A DNA stretch of 48,453 nt from Labilithrix sp. (GCA_028287035.1 JAQBQL010000017.1:1-48453); one strand, 5' to 3'; counted from the stretch's first letter, positions 8,662 through 17,751 are shown. The notes: a model not told the origin generated them from the letters alone. Numbers and translations: made by a program.

Positions 8662-9228
8662 GTGCAGCGCCCCGCCCGCCAGACCTTGCCTCTCGGGGAG
8701 GACTCGCACGAGGCGCTCAGGATCGCGGTCGTCGCCGACACGCACGGGCGGCCGCATCGCGCGGCGCTGCCACGGATCCAGGAGACGCGCCCGCACCACA
8801 TCCTCCACGCGGGGGACATCGGCGGCCGGTCCGTCCTCGAGGATCTCGCACGGATCGCCCCGGTGTCCGCCGTCCGCGGAAACATCGACGGGCGCGATCC
8901 CGAGACGCCCGACGCGCGCGCGCTGGTCCTGACGCGCGGGGACCAGGGGCTCCTCACGATCCTGCTCGTCCACATCGCGGTGAGCGGTCCGCGCCTTCGT
9001 GCCGACGCGGCGCGGCTCGCCAGGGCGGAGGGGGCCTCGATGGTGGTGTGCGGGCACTCCCACGTGCCGTTCATCGGACGCGATCGCGAGCTGTCGATCT
9101 TCAATCCGGGATCGATCGGGCCCCGCCGCTTCTCGCTGCCGATCGTCTTCGGCCTGCTCGAGGTTCAGGGGAAGGCCCTCTCCATGAAGCATATCGACGT
9201 CGAGACCGGCGCGCGCTGGGAGCCGTGA
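8662..9228 (+). CDS. YfcE/MJ0936-type metallophosphoesterase
   Basis: This 188-residue protein carries the five metal-binding blocks of calcineurin-like phosphodiesterases of the YfcE/MJ0936 group. They are Asp26-x-His28 (VVADTHG), Asp52 (HAGDIGG), Asn74 (RGNIDG), His104 (LVHIA) and His132/His134 (CGHSHVPF). NPGSIGPRR near the C-terminus is also typical. Such enzymes hydrolyse phosphodiesters such as cyclic nucleotides using two metal ions in the cytoplasm. It starts with GTG at 8662 and is the first of five genes that overlap by four bases each, so it is co-translated with the hybrid kinase. A signalling-nucleotide role is plausible but unproven. Confidence 0.85.
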   Translation: MQRPARQTLPLGEDSHEALRIAVVADTHGRPHRAALPRIQETRPHHILHAGDIGGRSVLEDLARIAPVSAVRGNIDGRDPETPDARALVLTRGDQGLLTILLVHIAVSGPRLRADAARLARAEGASMVVCGHSHVPFIGRDRELSIFNPGSIGPRRFSLPIVFGLLEVQGKALSMKHIDVETGARWEP

Positions 9229-12194
9229 GCGTGCACGACCCCATCTTCGACGGCGGCGGCGAGGCCGGCGCGCTGATGCGGAGCCTCGACTGGGCGTCGA
9301 CGCCGCTCGGGCCTCCCGCCACGTGGTCGAGCACGCTGCGGACCATCATCCGCACGATGCTCGCGTCGCGGTTCGCGATGCGCGTCCTCTGGGGGCCGGA
9401 GCTCGCGCTCCTCCACAACGACGCGTACCGGCCGGTGCTCGGCGCAGACAAGTACCCGCACGCCATGGGGCGGCCCACGGTCGAGAGCTTCGCCGAGGTC
9501 TGGCCGGTCGTCGGGCCGATGTTCGCGCGCGTCATGGACGGTGAGACGGTGGCGCTCGACAACGGGTCGCTGCCGCTCGTCCGCCATGGGTATCTCGAGG
9601 AGTGTTACTTCACGCTGTCCTACAGCCCGCTTCGTGACGACGAGGGCACCGTCCGCGGCGTGCTCGGCGTGGTCCACGAGACGACCGCCGAGGTCCTCGC
9701 CGAGCGACGCCTCGAGACGTTGCGCAGGCTCGCCGGCCGCGTCTCGGCGGCGCGCACCGCGGTCGAGGTGTGCCGGGCGACGACGGAGGTGTTCGCAGCG
9801 TGCGTCGACGTGCCGTTCGCGCTCCTCTTCCTCCGCGGGGCGCGGGGCGACGGCGCCGAGGCGGACCCCTTCGAGCTCGCCGCGTCGTCGGGGCTCGACG
9901 CCGATCAGGTGCCTCCCGGCCTGCGCGAGAGCGCATCGTGGCCGCTCCACGGCGACAAGGGGGAGGCGAGCGTGCACCGGGTCGACGACCTGCGGAGTCG
10001 CTTCGGCACGACGGTCACCGGCGCCTACCCGGAGCCCGTCGAGACGGCGCTCGTGCTGCCACTCGCGCGCGCGGGCGCCGCGGAGGTGAGCGGGTTCCTG
10101 GTCGTCGGGGTCAACCCGCGCAGGCGCCTCGATCCGGACTTCGAGACGTTCTTCGAGCTCGCGCGCGAGCACGTCACCGCAGCCCTCGCGAACGTGCGGG
10201 CCCTCGCAGCGGTCGAGGCCGAGCGCACGCGTCTCCAGGCCCTCTTCCTCGAGGCACCGGCAGCGATCGCGCTCCTGCGCGGCCCCGACCTCGTCGTCGA
10301 GCTCGTGAACGCTCGCTACTGCGCGATGGTCGGCGCGACGGAGGCCGAGCTACGCGGTCGCCCCTTGCGCGCGGGGCTCGCGTGGCTCGCGCAGGATCGT
10401 AGGCTGACCGTGGAGGAGGTGTACCGCACCGGCGAGCCCATCGAGGCGCGCGAAGCGCTGGGTCTCGAGCCGCGCGTGCCGGGCGGGGAACGCGCGCATC
10501 TCGATTGGATTGCACAGCCGACGCGCGACGAGCACGGGCGGGTCGACGGTGTGATGGTCTTCGCGATGGACGTGACCGCCCAGGTGCGCGCCCGGCGCGT
10601 CATCGAGGATTCACAGCGCTTCCTCGAAGGCGTCGTGAACCAGATCCCCTCCGGCATCAGCATCGTGGAGGCCCCGTCCGGAAAGACGCTGCTCTCGAAC
10701 GCGAGCGCCGAGACCATCTACGGCCACCCGCCGATCCACACCGCCTCCGTCGCGGATTTCGCGGCATACCACGCGGTGCGCGCCGACGGGCAGGCGGTCC
10801 CGGTGCGCGACTATCCGGTGGTACGCGCGCTCGCCGGCGAGCTCGTGCTGGAGGAGGAGGTCCTCTACGACCGGCCGGACGGCACGCGCCGCATCCTGCT
10901 CGTCAGCGCCTCTCCCGTGTACGACGCGTCCGGGAAGCGCGTCGCGGCCGTCTCGGCCTTCGTCGACATCACCGACCGCAAGCGCATGGAAGAGGCGCTC
11001 CGCGAGGCCAGGAACGTCGCGGAGTCGGCGAGCCGCGACAAGGACGAGTTCCTCGCCATCGTGAGCCACGAGCTGCGGAATCCGCTGAACGCGATGCTCG
11101 GGTGGACGCGCCTGCTCCGCGGGGGGACGCTCTCTGCGGATCGCGCGGCGCGCGCGCTCGAGACGATCGAGCGCAACGCGACGACCCAGGCACAGCTGAT
11201 CGAGGACCTCCTCGACGTGTCGCGCGTCATCGCGGGGAAGCTCCCGCTCGACGTCAGCACGGTCACGTTCGCGCGCGTCGTCGAGGCAGCGCTCGAGTCG
11301 GCAGCGCCGGCGATCGAGGCGAAGGGGCTGAAGCTCCGCGTCGTGCTCGACACCGACGCGACGCTGTCGGGCGACCCCGCGCGGCTCCAGCAGGTCGTCT
11401 GGAACCTGCTCACCAACGCCACCAAGTTCACGCCGAAGGGGGGCGCCATCCAGGTGACGCTCCGCCGTGACGATTCGCACGTGGAGCTCGCCGTCACGGA
11501 CAGCGGACAGGGAATCGACCCGAGCTTCCTCGAGCACGTCTTCGACCGCTTCAAGCAGGCTGACCCGTCGACGACGAAGGTCCACGGCGGCCTCGGCCTC
11601 GGGCTCAGCATCGCGAAGAACCTCGTCGAGATGCACGGCGGGGTGATCGAGGCGCGCAGCGACGGCCCCGGCAAGGGCGCGACCTTTCTCGTTCGCTTGC
11701 CGGTCGCCGCGATGCGGCGCTCTCCTGCGCCGACCGCGCCCCCCACGTCCCGGCCGCCGAGCAGCATCGTTCCCCTCGCCTCGCCGCCGGAGATGCAGGG
11801 GCTACGTGTCCTCGTCGTCGACGACGAGCCCGACGCCCGCGACGTCATGGGTGCGGTCCTCGCCGGGTGCGGGGTCGCCGTTCGCACCGCCGCGTCCGTC
11901 GCCGAGGCGCGGGCGGCGTTCGCCGTCGAGGTCCCGGACGTCCTCCTCTCCGACATCGGCATGCCCGTCGAGGACGGCTACATGCTCATCAAGTTCGTGC
12001 GATCGCTCGGCCGCGAGGACGGCGGCGCCACACCAGCGGCCTGCCTGACCGGCTACACGACGAGCGAAGATCGGCGACGCGCGCTCCTCGCCGGCTTCAA
12101 CATGCATCTCGCGAAGCCCGTCGAGCCGAGCGAGCTCATCGCGGTGGTGGCGAACCTGGGGCGGATGGCCCGCGCGCTGAAGGCGGCCCCTTGA
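9225..12194 (+). CDS. Hybrid sensor histidine kinase (PAS-GAF-PAS-PAS-HisKA-HATPase-REC)
   Basis: The start is GTG at 9225, overlapping the previous stop as GTGA (GTG at 9231 is the alternative); this gives 989 residues. No TM segment is visible, so it is a cytoplasmic sensor. In order it has: an N-terminal PAS-like domain (about 15-150, opening with LDWASTPLGP), a GAF domain (about 160-325), PAS (about 335-455), PAS (about 465-590), HisKA with phospho-His615 in VSHELRNPL, HATPase (about 720-840, with NLLTNATKF and GGLGLGLS), and a receiver with Asp910 in LLSDIGMP. It shares the N-terminal layout with the second kinase at 19037-21526. Its operon links it to an ECF42 sigma factor. Confidence 0.9.
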   Translation: MSVHDPIFDGGGEAGALMRSLDWASTPLGPPATWSSTLRTIIRTMLASRFAMRVLWGPELALLHNDAYRPVLGADKYPHAMGRPTVESFAEVWPVVGPMFARVMDGETVALDNGSLPLVRHGYLEECYFTLSYSPLRDDEGTVRGVLGVVHETTAEVLAERRLETLRRLAGRVSAARTAVEVCRATTEVFAACVDVPFALLFLRGARGDGAEADPFELAASSGLDADQVPPGLRESASWPLHGDKGEASVHRVDDLRSRFGTTVTGAYPEPVETALVLPLARAGAAEVSGFLVVGVNPRRRLDPDFETFFELAREHVTAALANVRALAAVEAERTRLQALFLEAPAAIALLRGPDLVVELVNARYCAMVGATEAELRGRPLRAGLAWLAQDRRLTVEEVYRTGEPIEAREALGLEPRVPGGERAHLDWIAQPTRDEHGRVDGVMVFAMDVTAQVRARRVIEDSQRFLEGVVNQIPSGISIVEAPSGKTLLSNASAETIYGHPPIHTASVADFAAYHAVRADGQAVPVRDYPVVRALAGELVLEEEVLYDRPDGTRRILLVSASPVYDASGKRVAAVSAFVDITDRKRMEEALREARNVAESASRDKDEFLAIVSHELRNPLNAMLGWTRLLRGGTLSADRAARALETIERNATTQAQLIEDLLDVSRVIAGKLPLDVSTVTFARVVEAALESAAPAIEAKGLKLRVVLDTDATLSGDPARLQQVVWNLLTNATKFTPKGGAIQVTLRRDDSHVELAVTDSGQGIDPSFLEHVFDRFKQADPSTTKVHGGLGLGLSIAKNLVEMHGGVIEARSDGPGKGATFLVRLPVAAMRRSPAPTAPPTSRPPSSIVPLASPPEMQGLRVLVVDDEPDARDVMGAVLAGCGVAVRTAASVAEARAAFAVEVPDVLLSDIGMPVEDGYMLIKFVRSLGREDGGATPAACLTGYTTSEDRRRALLAGFNMHLAKPVEPSELIAVVANLGRMARALKAAP

Positions 12195-12670
12195 GCGACG
12201 CGGGGCTTCCCCGGACGACCCGGACGCGCGCCTCGGCGCTCGTGGTCCACGAAGGAAATTTGCTCCTCGTCCGCCTCCGCGATCCGGTGAGCAACGTCGA
12301 GGCCCTGTACCCACCGGGCGGCGCGATCGAGGTCGGCGAGACGCCGGCCGAGGCGGCCGGGCGCGAGACGCTCGAGGAGACCGGCCTGCGGGTCGTGGTC
12401 GACGCATCGTCCGAGCTCGTCGACGTGTACCCATTCGTCTGGGCCGGCACGCACGTCGCCGTGACGACGCACTACTTCGCGGCGCGGCTTGCCGCCGGCG
12501 AGCGATCCGCGCTGCGCCCCGTGGAGGACGCCGCCTACAACCTCGGCGCGAGCTGGGTGCCGCTCGCCGAGGCCGCCGCGGCGCTCGCCGTCCATCCCGT
12601 GATCGCCGCGGCTTGTTCGCGCGTGCTCGATGCCGCCAGACCCGAGAGCCCGAGGAGACCATCCCGATGA
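12191..12670 (+). CDS. Nudix hydrolase
   Basis: The start is taken as TTG at 12191, giving a TTGA overlap with the kinase stop and 159 residues. The Nudix box runs from about residue 44 to 66 (GAIEVGE, seven residues, then RETLEETG), so the metal-binding Glu cluster is intact. Nudix enzymes cleave nucleoside diphosphates linked to another group; the substrate cannot be read. RASALVVHEGNLLLVRLRD is the usual first strand region. The gene sits between a hybrid kinase and a DGPF protein and overlaps both by four bases. It could serve housecleaning or tune a nucleotide signal; both ideas are inference. Confidence 0.85.
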   Translation: MSDAGLPRTTRTRASALVVHEGNLLLVRLRDPVSNVEALYPPGGAIEVGETPAEAAGRETLEETGLRVVVDASSELVDVYPFVWAGTHVAVTTHYFAARLAAGERSALRPVEDAAYNLGASWVPLAEAAAALAVHPVIAAACSRVLDAARPESPRRPSR

Positions 12671-13068
12671 AGTTCATGCTGATGATGCACGCCGCACGAG
12701 GCGACGGCGGCTACGCGATCGCGGCGTGGCCGGCCGAGTCCTTCCGGAGCCACATCCGGTTCATGAGAGATCTGAACCGCGACCTCACGGCGAGCGGCGA
12801 GCTCGTCGGCGCCGAGGGGCTCGCGCCGCCCGGTCAGGCGCGCATCGTGCGGGCGGGGTCTGACGAGGCGCCCGAGATCACCGACGGTCCGTTCGCCGAG
12901 TCGAAGGAGTTCCTCGCCGGCTACTGGATCGTGGACGTCGACTCGCCGGCGCGGGCCCACGCCATCGCGGCGCGCGCGTCCACCGCGCCCGGACCGGATG
13001 GCAAGCCCCTCAACTTGCCGATCGAGGTCCGCGAGGTGATGACCGGACCCCTGCCCGACGTCGGATGA
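12667..13068 (+). CDS. DGPF (YCII-related) protein, partner of ECF42 sigma factor
   Basis: The start is ATG at 12667, supported by a GAGGAG ribosome site and an ATGA overlap with the previous stop; this gives 133 residues. The name-giving motif is present as ITDGPFAESKEFLAGYWIV, after the usual N-terminal KFMLMMH strand. The fold is the small ferredoxin-like YCII barrel, found in many actinobacteria and proteobacteria. Genes of this family are known to sit directly beside ECF42 sigma factors and to be their regulatory targets; the next gene is exactly such a factor. The biochemical role of DGPF proteins is not settled. Confidence 0.9.
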   Translation: MKFMLMMHAARGDGGYAIAAWPAESFRSHIRFMRDLNRDLTASGELVGAEGLAPPGQARIVRAGSDEAPEITDGPFAESKEFLAGYWIVDVDSPARAHAIAARASTAPGPDGKPLNLPIEVREVMTGPLPDVG

Positions 13069-14324
13069 CCCCGGGCGCGCCGACCACGAGCGCCCCGCAC
13101 GAGCCCCTGCTGCGTGAGCTCGCCCCCCAGGTCCTCGCGATCGTCGCGCGCCGGTCGGGCGACTTCGCCGCGGCCGAGGATGCCGTGCAGGAGGCGCTCG
13201 CCGCCGCCGCGCAGCAGTGGCCGCGGACCGGCCTTCCGGAGAGCCCACGGGCGTGGCTCGTGCACGTGGCGCGGCGTCGGCTGACGGACGAGGTGCGGGC
13301 CGACGTGTCCCGCCGGCGTCGCGAGGAGGCGGTGGCCCGCCTCGAGCCCGAGCACGAGCGCGTCGTCCCCTCCCCCGACGACGAGCGGGCAGTGCCCGAG
13401 CGGGACGACACCCTCCTGCTCCTCTTCATGTGCTGCCACCCGGCGCTCACGCGACCGAGCGCGATCGCGCTCACGCTGCGCGCCGCGGGCGGGCTGACCA
13501 CCGCCGCGATCGCGAGCGCGTTCCTCGTGCCGGAGGCCACGATGGCCCAACGGATCAGCCGCGCGAAGGAGACCATCCGCCGGTCGGGACTGGGGTTCAC
13601 CATGCCGACTGCCGCGGAGCGTGCGGCGCGCCTCGGCGCGGTGCGGTCGGTCCTCTACCTCGTCTTCAACGAGGGATACGCGAGCAGCGGAGGTCCCGAG
13701 CTCGCACGCGTCGATCTCTCGAACGAGGCGATCCGGCTCACCCGAGCGCTGCGCGAGGTGACGCCCGACGACCGCGAGACCACGGGCCTCCTCGCGCTGA
13801 TGCTCCTCACGGATGCGCGCCGCGCCGCGCGCACCGGTCCCGGCGGCGAGCTCGTTCCGCTCGACGAGCAGGATCGCGGAAGATGGGACCGCGCCGCCAT
13901 CGCGGAAGGCTCGGCGCTCGCCACGCTCGCGTTCTCCGCTGGAGACGTCGGTGCGTACCAGGTCCAGGCTGCGATCGCCGCCCTTCACGACGGCGCGCCG
14001 AGCGTCGAAGCGACCGACTGGAAGGAGGTCGCCGCTCTCTACGGCGTGCTCGAGGGCATCTCGGGCAGCCCGATGGTGACCCTGAACCGCGCGGTCGCGA
14101 TCGCCATGGCCGAGGGGCCGCGCGCCGGGCTCGCGCTGCTGGCGCGCCTCGCCGCGGACCCGCGCCTCACGGAGCACCACCGCCTCGCGGCGGTGCGAGC
14201 GCACCTGCACGAGCGTCTCGGTGAGATCGACGAGGCGCGCGCCGCCTACCGCGCCGCCGCAGATCGGACCCGGAGCGACCGCGAGCGCGAGTACCTCCTC
14301 GGGAGGGCGGCGCGTCTCGGCTGA
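13065..14324 (+). CDS. RNA polymerase sigma factor, ECF42 group with TPR-like C-terminal extension
   Basis: This 419-residue protein is about twice the length of a normal ECF factor. Region 2 is at about residues 15-75 (AAEDAVQEALAAA, then SPRAWLVHVARRRL). Region 4 is at about 120-175 (ALTLRAAGGLTTAAIASAF and MAQRISRAKETIR). The rest is a long helical extension with FNEGYASSGG, DAGDVGAYQVQAAIAALH-like helices and a final TPR-like segment. This is the hallmark of ECF42, which uses its C-terminal domain in place of an anti-sigma factor. It overlaps the DGPF gene as ATGA, matching the conserved ECF42-DGPF pairing. It probably drives its own operon. Confidence 0.9.
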   Translation: MTPGAPTTSAPHEPLLRELAPQVLAIVARRSGDFAAAEDAVQEALAAAAQQWPRTGLPESPRAWLVHVARRRLTDEVRADVSRRRREEAVARLEPEHERVVPSPDDERAVPERDDTLLLLFMCCHPALTRPSAIALTLRAAGGLTTAAIASAFLVPEATMAQRISRAKETIRRSGLGFTMPTAAERAARLGAVRSVLYLVFNEGYASSGGPELARVDLSNEAIRLTRALREVTPDDRETTGLLALMLLTDARRAARTGPGGELVPLDEQDRGRWDRAAIAEGSALATLAFSAGDVGAYQVQAAIAALHDGAPSVEATDWKEVAALYGVLEGISGSPMVTLNRAVAIAMAEGPRAGLALLARLAADPRLTEHHRLAAVRAHLHERLGEIDEARAAYRAAADRTRSDREREYLLGRAARLG

Positions 14325-14383
14325 GCCCGCGCGCGGTGCTTCGAGGCGGGCGCCCGGGGCGGGAGCCGCGGTATCCTCGGTGC

Positions 14384-16288
14384 ATGGACCGCTCCCTGCT
14401 CGAACAGCCGCTCGTCATGGCGACCGACCGCTTCGCGCCCGCGTGCACCGCGGACGAGGCGGCACGTCTGCGTCAGCTCTCCCCGGAGGCCTACTGGCTC
14501 GAGATCGCGAAGGAGCTCACGTGGGACCGCCCGCCGACCACCGCGCTCACCGGGACGCTCGGGGACTTCGAGTACTTCCCGGGCGCCACGATGAACGTGA
14601 GCGTCAACTGCCTCGACCGCTGGCCCGCCGAGCGCGTCGCGCTGCACTACGAGCGCGAGGACGGGCTCACGGAGACGTGGACCTTCGGACGCCTGACCGA
14701 CGCGGTGGCGCGCTTCGCCGCGGCCCTCGAGGACCTCGGCGTCACCAAGGGTGACCGCGTCGCCATCTACGCGAGCAACATCCCCGAGTCGTTCATCGCC
14801 ATCCACGCGTGCTACCGGATCGGCGCGATCTACTCGGTCATCTTCGCGGGGTTCAGCGCGTCGGCGGTGCGCGACCGCCTCGAGGACGCGCGGCCCAAGG
14901 TGGTGGTCGTCGCCGACGCAACGCTGCGCCGCGGTCGCGCCATCCCGCTGAAGACGACGTACGACGAGGCCGCCAAGGGCCTCGGCATCCCGCACGTGGT
15001 GGTCGCGCGGCGGGTCGACCACCGGCACCCGCTGCGCGACGGCGAGCACGACTTCGCGGAGCTCCTGGCGCGGACCACCCGCAAGGCGGCGCCGGTCTCC
15101 ATCGAGGCCAACGACCCGGGCTTCATCATCTACACGTCGGGCACGACCTCGAAGCCGAAGGGCCTCGTGCACTCGGGCGTCGGCTTCCTGGTCGGCGTGT
15201 ACGCGAACGTGAAGTGGTCGCTGCACCTCGAGCCGAGCGACGTCTACTGGTGCACGGCCGACGTCGGGTGGCTCACGTTCCCGATCTTCGCGCTGGTCGG
15301 CGGGCTCGCGCAGGGCGCGACGCACGTGATCTTCGAGGGCAGCATCGACACCCCAACCGCGGCGCGTCCCTACGAGCTCATCGCGAAGTACGCCGTGACG
15401 AAGATGTTCACCGCGCCGACCGCGCTCCGCATGATGCGGCGGGCCGGTGACCAGCTGCTCGAGGGCCACGACACGTCGCGCCTGTCGCTCGTCTCGCTGG
15501 TCGGCGAGCCGCTCGATCCGGACACGTGGTTCTGGACGCGTGACAAGCTGGGGCGCGGAGCGCTCTTCGTGAACAACACCTACGGCCAGACGGAGACGGG
15601 CAGCGCCTGGTCGAGCAGCATGGTCGGAGCCACGCCGACGCGCCCGGGAAGCTGCGGTCACACCCTCCCCGGCTACGTTCCGCGCGTGCTGCGGGACGAC
15701 GGGTCGGAGGCGGACGTCGGAGAGCTCGGCGCCCTCACGCTCGCGCAGCCGTTCCCGTGCCTCGCCCGCACCGTGTGGGGCGATCACGAGCGTTACGTGG
15801 CGACGTATCTCGCGCAGTTCCCCGGCCACTACCTCGCCTCGGATGCGGCGCTGTTCGACCAGGACGGTCAGCTGTGGGTCACGGGCCGCATCGATGACGT
15901 CATCAACGTGGCCGGCCACCGGCTCGGCACGATGGAGCTCGAGGCGGCGCTGCTCACCCACGCGGCAGTCTCCGAGGCGGCGGTCGTCACGCGCGAGGAC
16001 GAGGTGAAGGGCACCGTGCCCATTGCGTTCGTGGTGCCGCGCGCCGGCCATGCCGACAGCCCGGAGCTCCAGGCTGCGCTCGCCCAGGCGATCGTCGATG
16101 CGGTCGGCGCCATCGCGAGGCCGGCGCGCGTCGTGGTGGTGAGCACGGTGCCGCGCACGCGCAGCGGCAAGATCATGAGGCGCGTGCTCCGGGATCTCGT
16201 CGTTTCGGGGGTCGCGAGCGGTGACCTGACGAGCCTCGACAACCCCGATGCCATCGACGTCGTGAAGAAGCGCCTCGCCGAGCCGTGA
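14384..16288 (+). CDS. Acetyl-CoA-synthetase-like acyl-CoA synthetase (adenylate-forming)
   Basis: Starting at ATG 14384, this 634-residue enzyme is close in length and layout to acetyl-CoA synthetase. It has an N-terminal ACAS domain (YWLEIAKELTW, then FPGATMNVSVNCLDRW) and the P-loop YTSGTTSKPKG. The A5 region is NNTYGQTETG, the A7-A8 region TGRIDDVINVAGHRLGT, and the C-terminal catalytic lysine sits in RTRSGKIMRR. It activates a carboxylic acid with ATP and loads it on CoA. In acetate-specific enzymes the A5 region reads WWQTE, with a Trp closing the acyl pocket. Here Tyr400-Gly401 replaces the two Trp, which suggests a longer acyl substrate. It lies 59 bases after the ECF42 gene. Confidence 0.88.
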   Translation: MDRSLLEQPLVMATDRFAPACTADEAARLRQLSPEAYWLEIAKELTWDRPPTTALTGTLGDFEYFPGATMNVSVNCLDRWPAERVALHYEREDGLTETWTFGRLTDAVARFAAALEDLGVTKGDRVAIYASNIPESFIAIHACYRIGAIYSVIFAGFSASAVRDRLEDARPKVVVVADATLRRGRAIPLKTTYDEAAKGLGIPHVVVARRVDHRHPLRDGEHDFAELLARTTRKAAPVSIEANDPGFIIYTSGTTSKPKGLVHSGVGFLVGVYANVKWSLHLEPSDVYWCTADVGWLTFPIFALVGGLAQGATHVIFEGSIDTPTAARPYELIAKYAVTKMFTAPTALRMMRRAGDQLLEGHDTSRLSLVSLVGEPLDPDTWFWTRDKLGRGALFVNNTYGQTETGSAWSSSMVGATPTRPGSCGHTLPGYVPRVLRDDGSEADVGELGALTLAQPFPCLARTVWGDHERYVATYLAQFPGHYLASDAALFDQDGQLWVTGRIDDVINVAGHRLGTMELEAALLTHAAVSEAAVVTREDEVKGTVPIAFVVPRAGHADSPELQAALAQAIVDAVGAIARPARVVVVSTVPRTRSGKIMRRVLRDLVVSGVASGDLTSLDNPDAIDVVKKRLAEP

Positions 16289-16304
16289 GGGCGGCCGGGC
16301 GCGC

Positions 16305-16922
16305 TCAGCGCGTCTTCGCGCGGGAGCTCTTCTTCTTGGCGGGCGCCTTCGTCTTCGTCTTCGTCTTCGTGCCGCGCGCCAAGGAGGCGGTCTTCTTCTT
16401 GGCGGGCGCGCTCTTCTTCTTCGCGGCTGCCGTCTTCTTCTTCTTCAGCGGGGCGAGCATCGTGCCCCGGCACGTGGCGGCGCCGCAGCGGCACGCGAAG
16501 ATCTTCTCGGCCTCGCGCGTCTTGTCGTCGGGATCGCGCGTCAGGTTGTAGTCGTAGTTCAGCTCCTCGCCGACCGCGATGTCCCGGATGGCCTCGACCA
16601 TCGGCCGCTTGTCCTCGAGGACGACCTCGCAGTTGGGGTCGCACGAGTGGTTGATGAACCGCGAGTCGTTGCCGCCGACCGCGGCGTCGATGACGTGGCG
16701 CGAGTCGATCGTGAAGAGGAACGTGTGGTCGGGGTCGCTCGTCTTCTGCTCGTAGCGGCGGTCGGCCTCGGCGTTCGTGATGACCTCGCCGACGTACTCG
16801 CAGATGCGCTTGCCCTTCTTGATCGGGGCCGTCGCGAAGACGCCCGTGCCGTGCACCTTGGAGCGGCGCGCCTTGAAGATGGACGGCTTCGGGGACTTCT
16901 TGTTGGCGGTTTTCTTGGGCAC
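16305..16922 (-). CDS. SET-domain lysine methyltransferase with post-SET motif and Lys-rich tail
   Basis: This 205-residue protein has a full SET domain. It shows KVHGTGVFA (about 22-30), YVGEVI, the cofactor/pseudoknot motif [11 protein letters not shown] (Asn91-His92-Ser93-Cys94), GEELNYDY with catalytic-type Tyr123/Tyr125, and a post-SET zinc motif with Cys144, Cys146 and Cys151. Residues from about 160 to the end are Lys/Ala/Thr/Pro-rich ([13 protein letters not shown] and a run of alternating Thr-Lys), like histone H1 or bacterial H1-like tails. The N-terminus is also basic. The enzyme should methylate lysine on a protein using S-adenosylmethionine, and the tail may bind DNA. It follows the C39-like gene by 28 bases. 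Confidence 0.88.
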   Translation of the reverse strand: MPKKTANKKSPKPSIFKARRSKVHGTGVFATAPIKKGKRICEYVGEVITNAEADRRYEQKTSDPDHTFLFTIDSRHVIDAAVGGNDSRFINHSCDPNCEVVLEDKRPMVEAIRDIAVGEELNYDYNLTRDPDDKTREAEKIFACRCGAATCRGTMLAPLKKKKTAAAKKKSAPAKKKTASLARGTKTKTKTKAPAKKKSSRAKTR

Positions 16923-16950
16923 GGGATCACCGCTATACCCCCGAACCGCG

Positions 16951-17604
16951 TCAGCGGAGAAGCGTCGTTTTGTCGGTGCAGGCCACGGCCGGGTTGTGGA
17001 TGCCGTAGACGCTGTCCCACGCGGCGACGAGCTTCTTCATCGGGATGGCGTAGTAGCTGCCCCACGACATGACGATGACGACCTCGCGGTCGCCGGTCCC
17101 GCGGTGGCCCACCGCCGTGACCCAGTGCGACGAGAGACCCTCGGTGTTGAACCACATCATCACGGGGTGACCATTGTCGGTCTGATCGCGGAGGAACGCG
17201 GCGCCGTCCGCGGGGTGCTGCAGCGTGCACCCGAGCTCGGGGTGGAAGCGATCGAAGTACGACTCGATCTGCCGTCCCATCGTGCCGACGATCCAGTGGA
17301 CGCCGGCCGCGTCCGCCTCCTCCGGCGTGACGTCGTCCCAGTAGAGGAGCAGCGCGTTCGCCACCGCGGTCGGCCCGCACTTGCCACGCTCGTCGAACAT
17401 CCCCGTCGAGTCGGGCTGATCGTAGGGCTTCGGCATGCCCGCGGGCGTCGCGATGAGCCTCATGTCGCGATCGGCGAGCGGCGCGCTCTGCAGGCGGAGC
17501 GCGTCGCCGGCCTCGGCGCTCGCCGGCTCTGCTTCGTCGACGGGGGCCGCGCACGCCGAGGCCCCGAGGACCGTCATCACCGCACCGAGCAGCCAGGAAC
17601 GCAT
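16951..17604 (-). CDS. C39-like (papain-fold) lipoprotein
   Basis: The 217-residue protein starts with a signal peptide ending LGASAC (Cys18, a loose lipobox). The catalytic region resembles C39-like peptidases: Cys76 in [16 protein letters not shown] and His160 in SSHWVTAVG, the order and spacing of papain-fold Cys-His pairs. The usual third residue (Asp/Asn before the final strand) is not obvious; [14 protein letters not shown] occupies that place. It should be exported and may be a peptidase or an inactive relative. It precedes the SET gene by 28 bases in the same direction and is divergent from the YebC gene. Confidence 0.65.
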   Translation of the reverse strand: MRSWLLGAVMTVLGASACAAPVDEAEPASAEAGDALRLQSAPLADRDMRLIATPAGMPKPYDQPDSTGMFDERGKCGPTAVANALLLYWDDVTPEEADAAGVHWIVGTMGRQIESYFDRFHPELGCTLQHPADGAAFLRDQTDNGHPVMMWFNTEGLSSHWVTAVGHRGTGDREVVIVMSWGSYYAIPMKKLVAAWDSVYGIHNPAVACTDKTTLLR

Positions 17605-17751
17605 GCGATCGCTCGAGCACGCGGCGTGCCGACGCCTGTCACCCGCGATTCTGCGGCAAATGCATCATCGAGCGGGCCGCCTGGTGCGGAATTATCCCAC
17701 CTACATGGATCGTGCACCGGCGCCGCGGACTCTGCGCTAAGTGGCTGGCCC

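Noticed and set aside
8529..9224. Upstream in-frame extension of the first hybrid kinase
   Set aside because: It runs through the phosphoesterase gene in another frame; the GTG at 9225 gives a 4-base overlap like the other junctions of the operon.
16300..16312. CGCGCT-C-AGCGCG palindrome at the convergent stop codons
   Set aside because: The single-base loop leaves no stable hairpin and no T-run follows, so a terminator call is not supported.
16346..16372. Short tandem repeat (CTTCGT units) as a possible regulatory or unstable repeat
   Set aside because: It is the coding sequence of the Thr-Lys run in the SET protein tail; no need for another explanation.
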